From Rhodococcoides kyotonense (lineage in GTDB: Bacteria; Actinomycetota; Actinomycetes; Mycobacteriales; Mycobacteriaceae), in the NCBI RefSeq assembly GCF_001645385.1, contig NZ_LVHI01000007.1:60868-124867 (forward strand): a stretch of 64,000 nucleotides of DNA, written 5' to 3'. Position 1 is the first letter of the stretch. Each line of letters opens with the position of its first letter. The position numbers were made by a program, and so were the translations under genes. Below, piece after piece: positions 55,016-63,458 of the stretch. Below the pieces are notes generated by a model. It made no database searches. It was given only the letters and a program-made list of their open reading frames with translations, and had not been told where the DNA came from.

Positions 55016-55783
55016 TCATCGATAGACGAGACCGCCGTCGATCAGCGGTGCCTGCCCGGTCATGTAGTCCGAATCCGGGCCTGCCAGGTAGGACACGAAT
55101 GCCGCGACGTCGTCGGGCGTCTGCGCGCGTCCGAGCGCGATGCCGCCGACGAACTTGTCGTAGGTCTCACCTTCTTTCGCACCGGTCAGCTCGGCGAAAC
55201 GCTTGTCGATGGTCACCCACATGTCGGTGCCGACGACGCCGGGGCAATAGGCATTGACGGTGATCCCGTCCGACGCGTATTCCTTCGCCGCGGCCTGGGT
55301 CAGCGCGCGCACCGCGAATTTCGTTGCGCTGTAGACGCCCAGCATCGCGAATCCGTCGTGTCCGGCGATCGACGACGCGTTGACGATCTTGCCCTTCTGC
55401 TTCAGCGTCCTGAATTTCGCTGCGGCAGCCTGAATCCCCCACAGAACACCGTCGACGTTGACGGCGAAGATGTTCTTCGTGTCCTCGGGGCGGACGTCGT
55501 CGAGCGGCGCGACCTGTGCGATACCCGCGTTGTTGACGATGACGTCGAATCCGCCGAGTTCCTCGTGCGCATGATCGACCGCCGCGAACACCTGATCGCG
55601 ATCGGTCACGTCGGCTACGAAAGTCGTTGCCCCACGACCGATGTCACGAACCTCCTGCGCGACGGCGTCGATCTTGTCCGATGCCACGTCGACGAGCGCG
55701 ATGTCGTGCCCGTCGCGGGCGAGGCGAAGTGCAATGCCACGGCCGATTCCCTGACCGGCTCCGGTGACGAGTGCGACTGTCAT
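55016..55783 (-). CDS. Acetoin/diacetyl reductase (SDR family)
   Basis: A 255-residue classical SDR. '[13 protein letters not shown]' is the cofactor site, 'NNAGIA' and the catalytic 'YSATKFA' (Tyr, Lys) with Ser in '[10 protein letters not shown]' are in place, and 'VVGTDMW' and '[12 protein letters not shown]' match the meso-butanediol/acetoin reductase group. It interconverts diacetyl, acetoin and 2,3-butanediol with NAD(H). The start ATG overlaps the stop of the alcohol dehydrogenase gene (ATGA). Confidence 0.88.
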   Translation of the reverse strand: MTVALVTGAGQGIGRGIALRLARDGHDIALVDVASDKIDAVAQEVRDIGRGATTFVADVTDRDQVFAAVDHAHEELGGFDVIVNNAGIAQVAPLDDVRPEDTKNIFAVNVDGVLWGIQAAAAKFRTLKQKGKIVNASSIAGHDGFAMLGVYSATKFAVRALTQAAAKEYASDGITVNAYCPGVVGTDMWVTIDKRFAELTGAKEGETYDKFVGGIALGRAQTPDDVAAFVSYLAGPDSDYMTGQAPLIDGGLVYR

Positions 55784-56835
55784 TTCTCTCCTTCGGCTGG
55801 AGTTACCAGAACCTTCATCTTCTTACCTGCGTGCAGTGCCTCGAAGCCGTCCTCGACCACGCCGTCGAGCGCGATCTTGTCCACCCATCCGCTCGTGTCG
55901 TACTGCCCGCGTGCCATCAGATCGATGACGGCGTCGTAGTCGGCCGAGGTGTAGCAGAGCGAACCTTGGATGCGAGATTCGTTCATGACGAGCTTCTGAA
56001 GCGTTGTGGTCAAGGGCTTTTCGTAGATCGCGACGCTGACCAGCGGCTTGCGCGCACCGATGCAACTCAGTGCCGTCTCGACGGCCGGTTGCACACCGGC
56101 TGCGTCGTAGATCGCGTCGGCGCCGCGACCGTCCGTGGTGTCGGCGATGAACTCAGGCACGTCGAGTGTCGTGGGATCGAGCGTCTTCGCGCCGAGCGCT
56201 TCGATCGATGCGCGACGCGTCGGCGACGGCTCGACCACGTACACGTCGTCGAGTCCCTTGCCGCGCAGCGCAAACCACAGTCCGATCCCGATCGGCCCTG
56301 CACCGAACACCATCGCGGTGTCGTCGGGCGTCGGGTCGCCGAGCGTTGCCGCATGGAACGCGACGGACATCGGCTCCACGAGCGCGCCCAGTTCGAGCGA
56401 AACATTGTCGGGCAGCTGGTGAATCATGTTCGACGGCACCACCGTGTATTCGGCCATCCCGCCGTCGGACATCAGTCCGTGGAATCCGATGTGCTGACAG
56501 ATGTTGTAGTTGCCGGCTTTGCACGGACCGCAGTGGCCGCACCGGTAGAGCGGCTCGATGGCGACGCGGTCACCGATCTTCGCATTTCTGACTCCGGCGC
56601 CCACCTCGGTCACCGTTCCGGAGAACTCGTGCCCGAGCACCAGCGGCAACTGCTGATGCGTCAGCGGATGCGGTTCGGTAGGAACGAAGATCGGACCGGC
56701 GTAGTACTCGTGCAGGTCGGTACCGCAGATGCCGTTGAACCCGACTCGAACCTTCACCTCACCTTCACGGGGCGACGGCTCGGGCACATCGGCGATCTCC
56801 ACCTTGTTCGGACCGTAGTAGACGGCAGCGCGCAT
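55780..56835 (-). CDS. Zinc-dependent 2,3-butanediol dehydrogenase (MDR family)
   Basis: A 351-residue medium-chain dehydrogenase. Catalytic zinc ligands are in '[14 protein letters not shown]' (Cys near 37) and 'GHEFSGTV' (His near 70); the structural zinc site is '[15 protein letters not shown]'. The cofactor motif is '[10 protein letters not shown]'. '[16 protein letters not shown]' is typical of butanediol dehydrogenases. ATG 56835 ('[13 protein letters not shown]') was preferred over an upstream start. It heads a two-gene operon with the SDR and is divergent from the thiamine operon. A short CACAT-GTCT-ATGTG repeat (56867-56880) lies 32 nt upstream. Confidence 0.9.
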   Translation of the reverse strand: MRAAVYYGPNKVEIADVPEPSPREGEVKVRVGFNGICGTDLHEYYAGPIFVPTEPHPLTHQQLPLVLGHEFSGTVTEVGAGVRNAKIGDRVAIEPLYRCGHCGPCKAGNYNICQHIGFHGLMSDGGMAEYTVVPSNMIHQLPDNVSLELGALVEPMSVAFHAATLGDPTPDDTAMVFGAGPIGIGLWFALRGKGLDDVYVVEPSPTRRASIEALGAKTLDPTTLDVPEFIADTTDGRGADAIYDAAGVQPAVETALSCIGARKPLVSVAIYEKPLTTTLQKLVMNESRIQGSLCYTSADYDAVIDLMARGQYDTSGWVDKIALDGVVEDGFEALHAGKKMKVLVTPAEGEK

Positions 56836-56965
56836 CGGTTCACTCCTCACCGGTTGATTCGATGAACACATGTCTATGTGACCTGACACACAAGCGACAG
56901 GGTTGCAGCCCGTTGCAGTCCTTCGATCGCCCGGTCGGCGGATGGTGCTATGGTCGGCGTTGTTC

Positions 56966-57046
56966 TGACACGGGGTGCGTCCTACCTGAGGATGCTGAGA
57001 TCACACCCGTCGAACCTGATGCAGTTAATGCTGACGAAGGGATGTC
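56966..57046 (+). promoter_or_regulatory. TPP riboswitch (THI element)
   Basis: The conserved parts are all visible: ACACGGGGTGC, the CTGAGA box (in GATGCTGAGATCACACCC), CGAACCTGATGCAGTTAATG and the closing CGAAGGGATG. It ends about 6 nt before the tenA start, so ligand binding probably hides the ribosome site (AAGG). An extended -10 TGCTATGGT lies at 56946-56954. Confidence 0.97.
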
Positions 57047-57052
57047 AAGGCG

Positions 57053-57778
57053 ATGGTTACGCCTGTGCACTCGGCGGATTCTGTCCGCCACACGGACCGC
57101 ATGTGGGACGCAACGGGCTCGTTGCGCACCGCTATCGACGGGCTCGAGTTCCTCGAGCAGCTCGGACACGGAACGTTGCCGCTCGACGCGTTCCGCTTCT
57201 ACATCGAGCAGGACCGGCTCTACCTGGCCGGATACACCAAGGCGCTGGCCATTCTCGCATCGCGGGCGCCCGACGCGACCACGGCCGCGTTCTGGGCGAC
57301 ATCGGCGGCCAGCGCTGTCGACGAGGCATCTCTGCACGAACAGCTGCTGTCCGGCAGTGCGCTCCCTCCGTCGGACGCGCGCGTCGAGCATTCGCCGACG
57401 TGTCTCGGCTACACCTCCTACTTGATCGCCACTGCAGCCACCGAGCCGTATCCGGTCGCGGCCGCAGCAATTCTGCCGTGCTTCTGGATCTACGCCGATG
57501 TGGCGGCGCGGTTGGCGGGTGCAGCACAGGACGTGCTGGCACGGGATCCCGAGCACCCGTACGCCCGATGGGTGTCGACGTACGATTCCGACGAGTTCCG
57601 CGACATCGTCTCCGCCGCACGAACTCTCGTCGACGAGGCGGCCGATGGAGCGACCGAGGCGCAGCGCGAGGCAATGGTCGACGCGTTCGTGATCGCGACT
57701 CGATACGAGCTGTCGTTCTGGGACACAGCCTTGCATCCGATGCCGTGGTCGCACTCGCGATCGGCGGTGGCGCCGTGA
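57053..57778 (+). CDS. tenA: TenA-family aminopyrimidine aminohydrolase
   Basis: A 241-residue all-helical TenA protein that salvages the thiamine pyrimidine by deaminating aminopyrimidine to HMP, or cleaves thiamine. 'FRFYIEQDRLYLAGYTKAL' (residues ~46-64) holds the Asp/Tyr pocket, and 'ELSFWDTAL' near residue 226 the C-terminal Glu. The nucleophile Cys expected near 'SPTCLGYTSYLI' (residue ~120) is present. First gene behind the TPP riboswitch; its stop overlaps the next start (GTGA). Confidence 0.92.
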   Translation: MVTPVHSADSVRHTDRMWDATGSLRTAIDGLEFLEQLGHGTLPLDAFRFYIEQDRLYLAGYTKALAILASRAPDATTAAFWATSAASAVDEASLHEQLLSGSALPPSDARVEHSPTCLGYTSYLIATAATEPYPVAAAAILPCFWIYADVAARLAGAAQDVLARDPEHPYARWVSTYDSDEFRDIVSAARTLVDEAADGATEAQREAMVDAFVIATRYELSFWDTALHPMPWSHSRSAVAP

Positions 57779-58779
57779 AAAAGCTTCTTGCACTTGCCGT
57801 GTCGGCCGTGTCGATCGCGGGACTCACCGCGTGCGCACAGTCGAACGATTCCGACACGATCCGGTTCGCACTCGACTGGACACCGAACACCAACCACACC
57901 GGACTGTACGTCGCGCTGCAGGAAGGCTACTTCGCCGACGCCGGTCTCGACGTCGAGGTGCTGCCCTACAACAACACCTCGCCCGACACGCTCGTCGATT
58001 CGGGCAACGCCGAATTCGGCATCAGCACGCAGAGTTCGACGGCATTCGCAAAAGCCGCAGGCGCACAGATCGTCTCGGTGCTCGCACCGCTGCAGCACTG
58101 GGCGACGGGCATCGGAGTCAGGGCCGATCGCGACGACATCCCGAGCCCGAGGGCGTTGGACGGAAAGACGTACGCGGGCTTCGGTGACACCGGCGAGCAG
58201 GCGACGCTGAGGCAGGTCGTCCGAAACGACGGCGGCGCAGGCGAGTACGAGACCGTCGTGCTCGGCACATCCGCATACGAAGCCGTCTACTCCGGCACCG
58301 CCGACTTCACCGTGTCCTACTTCGCGTGGGAAGGCATCGAGGCCGAGCACAGCGGCACCCCGATGAAATACTTCGACTACACCGACTACGGATTTCCCGA
58401 CGCGTACGCGATCACCATCAGCGGCAACGAGAACTGGCTGGCCGACAACCCAGAGGACGCAACGAAGTTCGTCCAGGCGCTGCAGCGCGGCTACCAACTC
58501 GCAGCAGACGATCCGCACCGCGCCGCACAGGACGTCATCGACGCCAACCCCGGCGCGTTCACCGACGAGAACCTCGTGTTCGAGAGCCAGCAGATGCTCG
58601 CCGACAGTTACATGAAGGACGCGTCGGGAACCGTGGGTACGCAGAACCTCGACAAGTGGGCGGCGTACTCGAAGTTCCTCTACGACAACGGGGTTCTCGT
58701 CGACGAGTCCGGCGCGCCGCTGACGTCCGAACCCGACTGGTCGACGTACTTCACCGATGACTACCTCGCCGATCAGTAG
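57775..58779 (+). CDS. thiY: Thiamine-pyrimidine ABC transporter substrate-binding lipoprotein (ThiY type)
   Basis: A 334-residue NMT1/THI5-like binding protein. The signal ends at 'AGLTAC' (lipid Cys near residue 21). The first strand has 'FALDWTPNTNHTGLYVALQ', the hallmark of ThiY proteins that bind formylaminopyrimidine. It delivers the pyrimidine that TenA then processes. GTG start overlaps the tenA stop; its end overlaps the permease start by 23 nt. Confidence 0.92.
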   Translation: MKKLLALAVSAVSIAGLTACAQSNDSDTIRFALDWTPNTNHTGLYVALQEGYFADAGLDVEVLPYNNTSPDTLVDSGNAEFGISTQSSTAFAKAAGAQIVSVLAPLQHWATGIGVRADRDDIPSPRALDGKTYAGFGDTGEQATLRQVVRNDGGAGEYETVVLGTSAYEAVYSGTADFTVSYFAWEGIEAEHSGTPMKYFDYTDYGFPDAYAITISGNENWLADNPEDATKFVQALQRGYQLAADDPHRAAQDVIDANPGAFTDENLVFESQQMLADSYMKDASGTVGTQNLDKWAAYSKFLYDNGVLVDESGAPLTSEPDWSTYFTDDYLADQ

Positions 58780-59578
58780 CACAGCCGAGCCGTCGTCGCC
58801 CCGTGACCGACGGGCCCTGACGCTCGTTCGGTGGGCGCTGCCATCGGCGACGATCGTCGTCGTGCTGGTCGCCGCATGGCAGATCTACGTCTCGGTCTCC
58901 GGCATCAGGCCGCAGGTGCTGCCGTCGCCGACACGGATCGTGACGCAGGGCTGGGCACATCGCGACGCGATCGCGACGAACGCCGCAGCTACGCTGCAGG
59001 TCACGATCGTCGGATTCGCAGTGTCGCTCGTCGTGGCTTGGGTTCTGGCTGTGGCCGTCGACTTCTCGCCGTGGCTGCGCCGGGCCGTCGTCCCGCTGTT
59101 CGTGGTGTCGCAGACGTTGCCGATCATCGCCATCGCGCCGCTGCTCATCATCTGGTTCGGATTCGGACTGCTCCCGAAGATCCTCGTCATCGCGCTGGCA
59201 ACGTTCTTCCCGATGGCCATCGGTTTGATCGAAGGCTTCGCCGCCACCGACCGCGACGCCCGTTCACTGCTGGCCAGTATGGGCGCGAGTCGGTGGCAGC
59301 AGTTCCGCTACGTGCGACTGCCGTCGGCGATGCCCCGGTTCTTCACAGCACTGCGTATCGGCATCACGTACGCGGTCGTCGGCGCGATCTTCGCCGAATA
59401 TGCCGGCGCCAGTGCAGGACTCGGCATCTACATGGCCCAGCAGAAGAACTCGTTCCGCACCGATCTCGTATTGGCCGCAGTGGTCGTGACGGCCGTCATC
59501 AGCGTCGCACTGTTCCTGCTCACGTACGCCGTCGAACGCGTCGTCGCGCCGTGGGCGCTGGATCGGAGGACGTCATGA
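58757..59578 (+). CDS. thiX: ABC transporter permease for thiamine pyrimidine (ThiX type)
   Basis: A 273-residue permease with six TM segments. The EAA loop 'SLLASMGASRWQQFRYVRLP' near residue 165-185 docks the ATPase. Translation starts inside the substrate-binding gene and its stop overlaps the ATPase start (ATGA), so the transporter genes are made as a set under the TPP riboswitch. Confidence 0.92.
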   Translation: MTTSPISSTAEPSSPRDRRALTLVRWALPSATIVVVLVAAWQIYVSVSGIRPQVLPSPTRIVTQGWAHRDAIATNAAATLQVTIVGFAVSLVVAWVLAVAVDFSPWLRRAVVPLFVVSQTLPIIAIAPLLIIWFGFGLLPKILVIALATFFPMAIGLIEGFAATDRDARSLLASMGASRWQQFRYVRLPSAMPRFFTALRIGITYAVVGAIFAEYAGASAGLGIYMAQQKNSFRTDLVLAAVVVTAVISVALFLLTYAVERVVAPWALDRRTS

Positions 59579-60294
59579 CGCATGTGCACCTGTCCGGTCT
59601 GACGAAGTCCTTCGGCGACCGCACCGTTCTCGACGGCGTCGATTTCGATGTGGCACAGGGAGAATTCGTGTCGGTCATCGGCCCGAGCGGATCCGGTAAG
59701 AGCACGATCTTCAACGTCATCGCCGGGCTGGATACGCCGGACTCGGGAATCGTCGACGCGCCGACCTGCGCGTACATGCCACAGAAGGACCTGCTGTTCC
59801 CGTGGCGGTCGGCGCTGGAGAACACCACCCTCGGCCTCGAAGTCCAAGGCGTCGACAAGAAAGACGCTCGCCGACGCGCACGCGAGCTGTTCCCGATCTT
59901 CGGACTGGGTGGGTACGAGAACGCCCGTCCCGCCGAGATGTCCGGTGGCATGCGGCAACGCGCAGCCCTGCTGCGGACCGTCGTGCAGGGCCGTGAGGTT
60001 CTCCTGTTGGACGAACCGTTCGGCGCACTCGACTCGTTGACGCGGACGACGATGCAGGGCTGGCTGCAGAACGTCTGGCTGCAGTACCGGTGGACCGTAC
60101 TGATGATCACACACGACATTCGCGAAGCGGTCTATCTCTCGGATCGCGTGATCGTGTTGTCGGACAAGCCTACTCGCGTGCGCCGCCAGGTAGAGGTGCC
60201 GCTCGCCAGACCGCGCGCGCTCGACGTCGTCACGTCGCCGGAGTTCGCGAAGGTCGAGTCCGAGCTGATGGACGTATTGATCAGTTCGTACTGA
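59575..60294 (+). CDS. thiZ: ABC transporter ATPase for thiamine pyrimidine (ThiZ type)
   Basis: A 239-residue ATPase with Walker A 'GPSGSGKST' near residue 40, Q loop 'AYMPQKDLLFPW', signature 'EMSGGMRQRAAL' near residue 122, Walker B 'VLLLDEPFGALDS' and H loop 'MITHDIREA'. It energises the adjacent permease. Its stop (60292-60294) directly abuts the stop of the convergent LCP gene, forming TGATCA. Confidence 0.93.
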   Translation: MTHVHLSGLTKSFGDRTVLDGVDFDVAQGEFVSVIGPSGSGKSTIFNVIAGLDTPDSGIVDAPTCAYMPQKDLLFPWRSALENTTLGLEVQGVDKKDARRRARELFPIFGLGGYENARPAEMSGGMRQRAALLRTVVQGREVLLLDEPFGALDSLTRTTMQGWLQNVWLQYRWTVLMITHDIREAVYLSDRVIVLSDKPTRVRRQVEVPLARPRALDVVTSPEFAKVESELMDVLISSY

Positions 60295-61539
60295 TCAGTC
60301 GACGCACGGGATGTTGCCGTCCACCTGCACGCCGACGGCAGGCGGGTCGTCGACCTCGGTCGTCGGATCCGCGTCGGGCGCAGGGGTTTCGGCTGTGGCG
60401 GCAGGTTCCTCGGGTGCGGGATCGAGAATTCGCGCGGTCTCCGAGCGCAAGCGATCGACGTCGACGATGTTCACGTCCTGGCCGTCGACCGTCTCGTAGC
60501 CTTCGACGGGGAGTGTGAAGAAGTCGATCTCCCCGTCCACGATGCTGCCGGCCTGCGAGACGAGTGAGACCGGATCGAGGTCTCTGTCGATGACGATGTC
60601 CTGCTTCGTCCCAGCGACGAGAGCACGCAGTTCCCCGAGATTGCCGAGAATGCCGGATTCCTTCAGTTTCGACATGACTCCGGCGACGAACGCCTGCTGA
60701 CGGCGAGTGCGGTCCAGGTCGCCGTCGACCAGGCCATGGCGTTGCCGCACGAACGACAATGCTTGCGACGCATCGAGAGTCTGGGTGCCTGCCGGGAAGC
60801 GTGCACCCGAATACTCGTCGTCGACGGCGTCGTTGAGGCACACCGGGATCGGACCGACGGCGTTGGCGATGTCGTAGAAGCCGAGCAGGTTGACTTCCGC
60901 GAAATGATCGATCGGGACCTGCAACAGGCGCTGTACTGCCTGGAGCGTGGAGCGACGGCCCTCCTCGCGCGCCTGCCGTTCACGAGACGCCGGATCGGTC
61001 ACACCCTCGTCGAACAGCGCGGAGTCGGCGTCTGCCTTCGCCAACCCGTAGGCCTCCTTGATCTTTCGCTTACCGTAGCCGGGCACGTCGACGTAGTCGT
61101 CCCGCGGGATCGAGATCGCCTTCGCCCGACCACCGTCGCCCGGAAGATGAAGGAGGAGAAGCGTGTTGGTGTTGTAGCCGCCGACGTCGCTGTCTCCGGC
61201 GTGAAGCTCATCGGTGACGAACGACGGCGGAAGGTCGTTGCCGTCCATGTCTTTTCGACTGTCGAGTCCGATGAGCAGGATGTTGGTGTCTTCGCCGTTC
61301 AGGCTCGGATCGTTGTCCGGGAGCTCCGCCAGAGCGTTCGACGTCGTCAGCCCCGTCGTCGCTTCTCGATACACTGCCCACCCGACACCGCTGACGACCA
61401 GTGACGACACCGCGGCCAGCCCCACCAACCCACGACTGGCGTGAACGAGCAAGCGCTGTGTATGGGTCGCCCGATGACGACCGGCCGACACTCGATGTCG
61501 CCCGGCTTTTCGAGAACGGCCGGTCCCATCGAGAAGCAC
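60295..61539 (-). CDS. LytR-CpsA-Psr (LCP) family cell-wall ligase
   Basis: A 414-residue protein with a basic cytosolic start, one TM segment (about residues 38-58) and an extracytoplasmic LCP domain. Family residues are in 'NILLIGLDSRKD', 'SIPRDDYVDVPGYG' and 'RQRHGLVDGDLDRTRRQQ', the Arg/Asp set that binds the polyprenyl-phosphate donor. Such enzymes attach arabinogalactan to peptidoglycan in this order. The C-terminal ~50 residues are a Pro/Glu/Ala-rich tail ending in 'GNIPCVD', instead of the LytR_C domain. Confidence 0.9.
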   Translation of the reverse strand: MLLDGTGRSRKAGRHRVSAGRHRATHTQRLLVHASRGLVGLAAVSSLVVSGVGWAVYREATTGLTTSNALAELPDNDPSLNGEDTNILLIGLDSRKDMDGNDLPPSFVTDELHAGDSDVGGYNTNTLLLLHLPGDGGRAKAISIPRDDYVDVPGYGKRKIKEAYGLAKADADSALFDEGVTDPASRERQAREEGRRSTLQAVQRLLQVPIDHFAEVNLLGFYDIANAVGPIPVCLNDAVDDEYSGARFPAGTQTLDASQALSFVRQRHGLVDGDLDRTRRQQAFVAGVMSKLKESGILGNLGELRALVAGTKQDIVIDRDLDPVSLVSQAGSIVDGEIDFFTLPVEGYETVDGQDVNIVDVDRLRSETARILDPAPEEPAATAETPAPDADPTTEVDDPPAVGVQVDGNIPCVD

Positions 61540-61548
61540 TCGACGAGG

Positions 61549-62202
61549 TTAACCGAGACCGCGCCCCAGGGTGGCCGCGAGGTCAGCGACGGCCGCCCTG
61601 GCCGAGGCAAGCGAGTCCTGTGCCTGCGGAATCAACGAACTCATCGCCGGCACCCGGGCCGCGAGTGTGAGGTCGACGAGTACGACGTGCACCTGCATCC
61701 CGAGCGCTGTGCCCAGCACCTGCTGCAGCTGCGGAACGGTGTGGTCGGCACCTTCGTCCGGAGTGCCCGGACCGTATTGGTTCCCACGGCTCGACACGAC
61801 GACGACATGCTTGCCTTCGAGCGGCCGCGTGGGTGCGTCGAAAGGAACGGTGATCCCGGGAACGTGGATGTAGTCGATCCACGCCTTGAGAGTCGACGGC
61901 ACCGACCAGTTGTACATCGGTGCCCCGATGACGACGACGTCCGCCGAGACCACCTCGTCGATCAATTCCTTCTGCAGCGCTTCGGCCTCGGGTGGCGCTA
62001 CTTCCTCCGCCGTGCGCAGATGCGGTGCCCAGTGCAAGGCGGACGTCGGAAGATGCGGCAGTGCATCGCGATGCAGGTCGCGGTAGATGACCGAATGGTC
62101 GGCACCGAGGGAATGCCACACGTCCGAGAAATGAGCGGTGACCGCCCGGCTCACCGAATGACTCAGGTCGGCAGACGAATCGAGATGCAGCAACTGCGGC
62201 AC
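61549..62202 (-). CDS. azoR: FMN-dependent NADH-azoreductase / quinone reductase (AzoR type)
   Basis: A 217-residue flavodoxin-like protein. The FMN phosphate loop is the N-terminal 'LHLDSSADLSHSVSR', and 'GAPMYNWSVPSTLKAWIDY' near residue 95-113 and 'SSRGNQYGPG' near residue 138 bind the isoalloxazine. It reduces quinones and azo compounds with NAD(P)H. It ends 10 nt before the LCP gene on the same strand, and is divergent from the HTH gene. Confidence 0.88.
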   Translation of the reverse strand: MPQLLHLDSSADLSHSVSRAVTAHFSDVWHSLGADHSVIYRDLHRDALPHLPTSALHWAPHLRTAEEVAPPEAEALQKELIDEVVSADVVVIGAPMYNWSVPSTLKAWIDYIHVPGITVPFDAPTRPLEGKHVVVVSSRGNQYGPGTPDEGADHTVPQLQQVLGTALGMQVHVVLVDLTLAARVPAMSSLIPQAQDSLASARAAVADLAATLGRGLG

Positions 62203-62235
62203 GGACGCCTCCTTGATCCGGGGGTAGGTAACTAC

Positions 62236-62254
62236 AGACTATGCCCAGTAGTCT
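62236..62254. promoter_or_regulatory. Inverted repeat in the azoR/HTH divergent promoter region
   Basis: AGACTA (62236-62241) and TAGTCT (62249-62254) are separated by 7 nt; an outer ACTAC/GTAGT pair overlaps. It may be an operator for the azoreductase gene. The short ACT/AGT half sites recall HxlR-type quinone sensors, but no such gene is in the window. Confidence 0.4.
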
Positions 62255-62262
62255 TCCCGCTT

Positions 62263-62634
62263 ATGGATCACCGGTACATCGCGAGCGCACTGTCCGCCGA
62301 GGATTCACGCGCAGTCGACGCCGTGGTCGCCGGACTGGACGGTCGAACCCCCGACATCGCTGTCGACGGTGTCTCACTCGACATCGACGAGCCTGCGCGA
62401 CGCGCCGTCGTCGAACTGCTCCGGCAGCTCGCGTCGGGAACCGCGGTCACCGTAGGACCCGTCGGCGAATTGCTGACGACGTCTCAGGCCGCCGAGATCC
62501 TGGGTGTCTCGGACACGTACGTGCGCAGGCTGGCCGACGCAGGCGACCTCGCCATCGAAATGCGCGGCACACACCGCAGATTCAAGCTCGAGGACCTCGT
62601 ACGGCTGCGTGAGAAGTTCAAACGCGACCGCTAG
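62263..62634 (+). CDS. Excisionase-type HTH protein (antitoxin-like, no toxin partner)
   Basis: A 123-residue protein. The N-terminal ~70 residues are an alpha/beta dimerisation region. The MerR/Xis-like HTH is 'LTTSQAAEILGVSDTYVRRL' (residues ~70-90) with the wing 'RGTHRRFKLEDLVRL'. In actinobacteria this two-part protein is usually the first gene of a type II toxin-antitoxin pair followed by a PIN-domain toxin. Here the following gene is on the other strand and is not a PIN protein, so this may be a solitary antitoxin or a stand-alone regulator. Confidence 0.75.
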   Translation: MDHRYIASALSAEDSRAVDAVVAGLDGRTPDIAVDGVSLDIDEPARRAVVELLRQLASGTAVTVGPVGELLTTSQAAEILGVSDTYVRRLADAGDLAIEMRGTHRRFKLEDLVRLREKFKRDR

Positions 62635-62981
62635 CCCGCCTCCCGCCCGAGCAATCCGGATTGCAGGGTCAGGAGGTCACGGAATGCCTCGCCCGACGCC
62701 CGCCACAGCTGTTCACCGTCGATGTAATCGACGCCCAACAGGTTGACGTCGCCTCGAAATGCGCCGACGTCGACCGACAGCTTGCGCACGATGGCCGACA
62801 CGTCGCGATCCAGGTAGCCGGAATCCGAACGTTCGAGTTCACGGAACCGCGCTGAGAAATGGTCTGCAGAGATGCGCCGGTCGACGAACTGAGCCACCAG
62901 GATCACGAATCGCGACGCGTGCAACGACGGAGAACGAAACGATTGCTCCACGACACTGCCTTCCCCGGTCGACGACCCCAT
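62631..62981 (-). CDS. Colicin-immunity-like small protein
   Basis: A 116-residue soluble, acidic-helical protein. The pattern 'FVDRRISADHFSARF', 'VGAFRGDVNLLGVDYIDGEQL' (given in part: DVNLLGVDYIDGEQL) and the closing helix 'SGEAFRDLL' resemble the colicin D-type/self-protective immunity fold. No toxin gene is adjacent. Its stop overlaps the stop of the HTH gene within one CTAG. Homology is by eye and moderate; a neutral 'hypothetical protein' would also be defensible. Confidence 0.6.
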   Translation of the reverse strand: MGSSTGEGSVVEQSFRSPSLHASRFVILVAQFVDRRISADHFSARFRELERSDSGYLDRDVSAIVRKLSVDVGAFRGDVNLLGVDYIDGEQLWRASGEAFRDLLTLQSGLLGREAG

Positions 62982-63297
62982 TCATCGCCGCCATCGAATC
63001 TCGTCGGTTCGAATCGAGGACAAGGGGCGTGCACGGACCGCGACGACGTCGTCGGTTCGCGGTGATCGAGGGGTGTCGACGATTCGGTTCTTTCATTATT
63101 CGGAACTTCACCCACGATAACGACGTGAAACCGACCCGAAGCCCGTTACCACGGATCCTATGACCGATCACAACACACTGCGCGCGACAGTTGTGAGGGG
63201 CCGTCACGATGGCAATTAATTCGGTGGCGCGCGGTGGCGCGTCTGTCGCATGATGGTCAGCGTCACGAACCGAGGCGGCCGCGAAAGGAGTGGGACT
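62982..63297. other. Intergenic stretch without a supported gene
   Basis: No frame here shows protein-like composition. It includes a short direct repeat GGTGGCGCG (about 63223-63242) and a possible promoter TTGTGA with an A/T-rich AATTAAT downstream (around 63191-63220), which would serve the leader ORF at 63298. Confidence 0.5.
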
Positions 63298-63369
63298 ATG
63301 ACGGTATCTGCCAACGATGTTGTCGTTCCGCGTATTTCGCGTGGCGACGCGCCCGTTCTCTTCATCTAG
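63298..63369 (+). CDS. 23-residue leader-type ORF before an attenuator-like hairpin
   Basis: ATG at 63298 follows AAAGGAG by 9 nt, a strong ribosome site. The peptide begins MTVSANDVVVPRIS and ends RGDAPVLFI before TAG. It has no signal peptide or charge pattern of an antimicrobial; hydrophobic branched residues cluster as VVV and VLFI. The stop codon overlaps the 5' arm of a hairpin with a T-run, the layout of a regulatory leader peptide. The downstream ORF starts 89 nt later. The C-terminal motif GDAPVLFI is worth a search. Translation is likely from the ribosome site; function is inferred. Confidence 0.6.
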   Translation: MTVSANDVVVPRISRGDAPVLFI

Positions 63370-63392
63370 CGAATTCGATTTCGCTTTCTTTT
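63368..63392 (+). terminator. Intrinsic terminator/attenuator after the leader ORF
   Basis: AGCGAA (63368-63373) pairs with TTCGCT (63380-63385), 6-nt loop, followed directly by TTCTTTT. The upstream TTTCGCG in the leader ORF (about 63335) could pair with the GCGAA arm and act as antiterminator. Confidence 0.65.
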
Positions 63393-63458
63393 CACCGCCT
63401 GCAGTGATGCTCGTCGAGCTCTGCAGCGTGCGGTCATGCTGTCATGCAAGGAGTTCAC

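Noticed and set aside
62839..63207. 122-codon frame on the minus strand near the immunity-like gene
   Set aside because: Overlaps the start of the 116-residue gene, Arg-rich without structure, no ribosome site.
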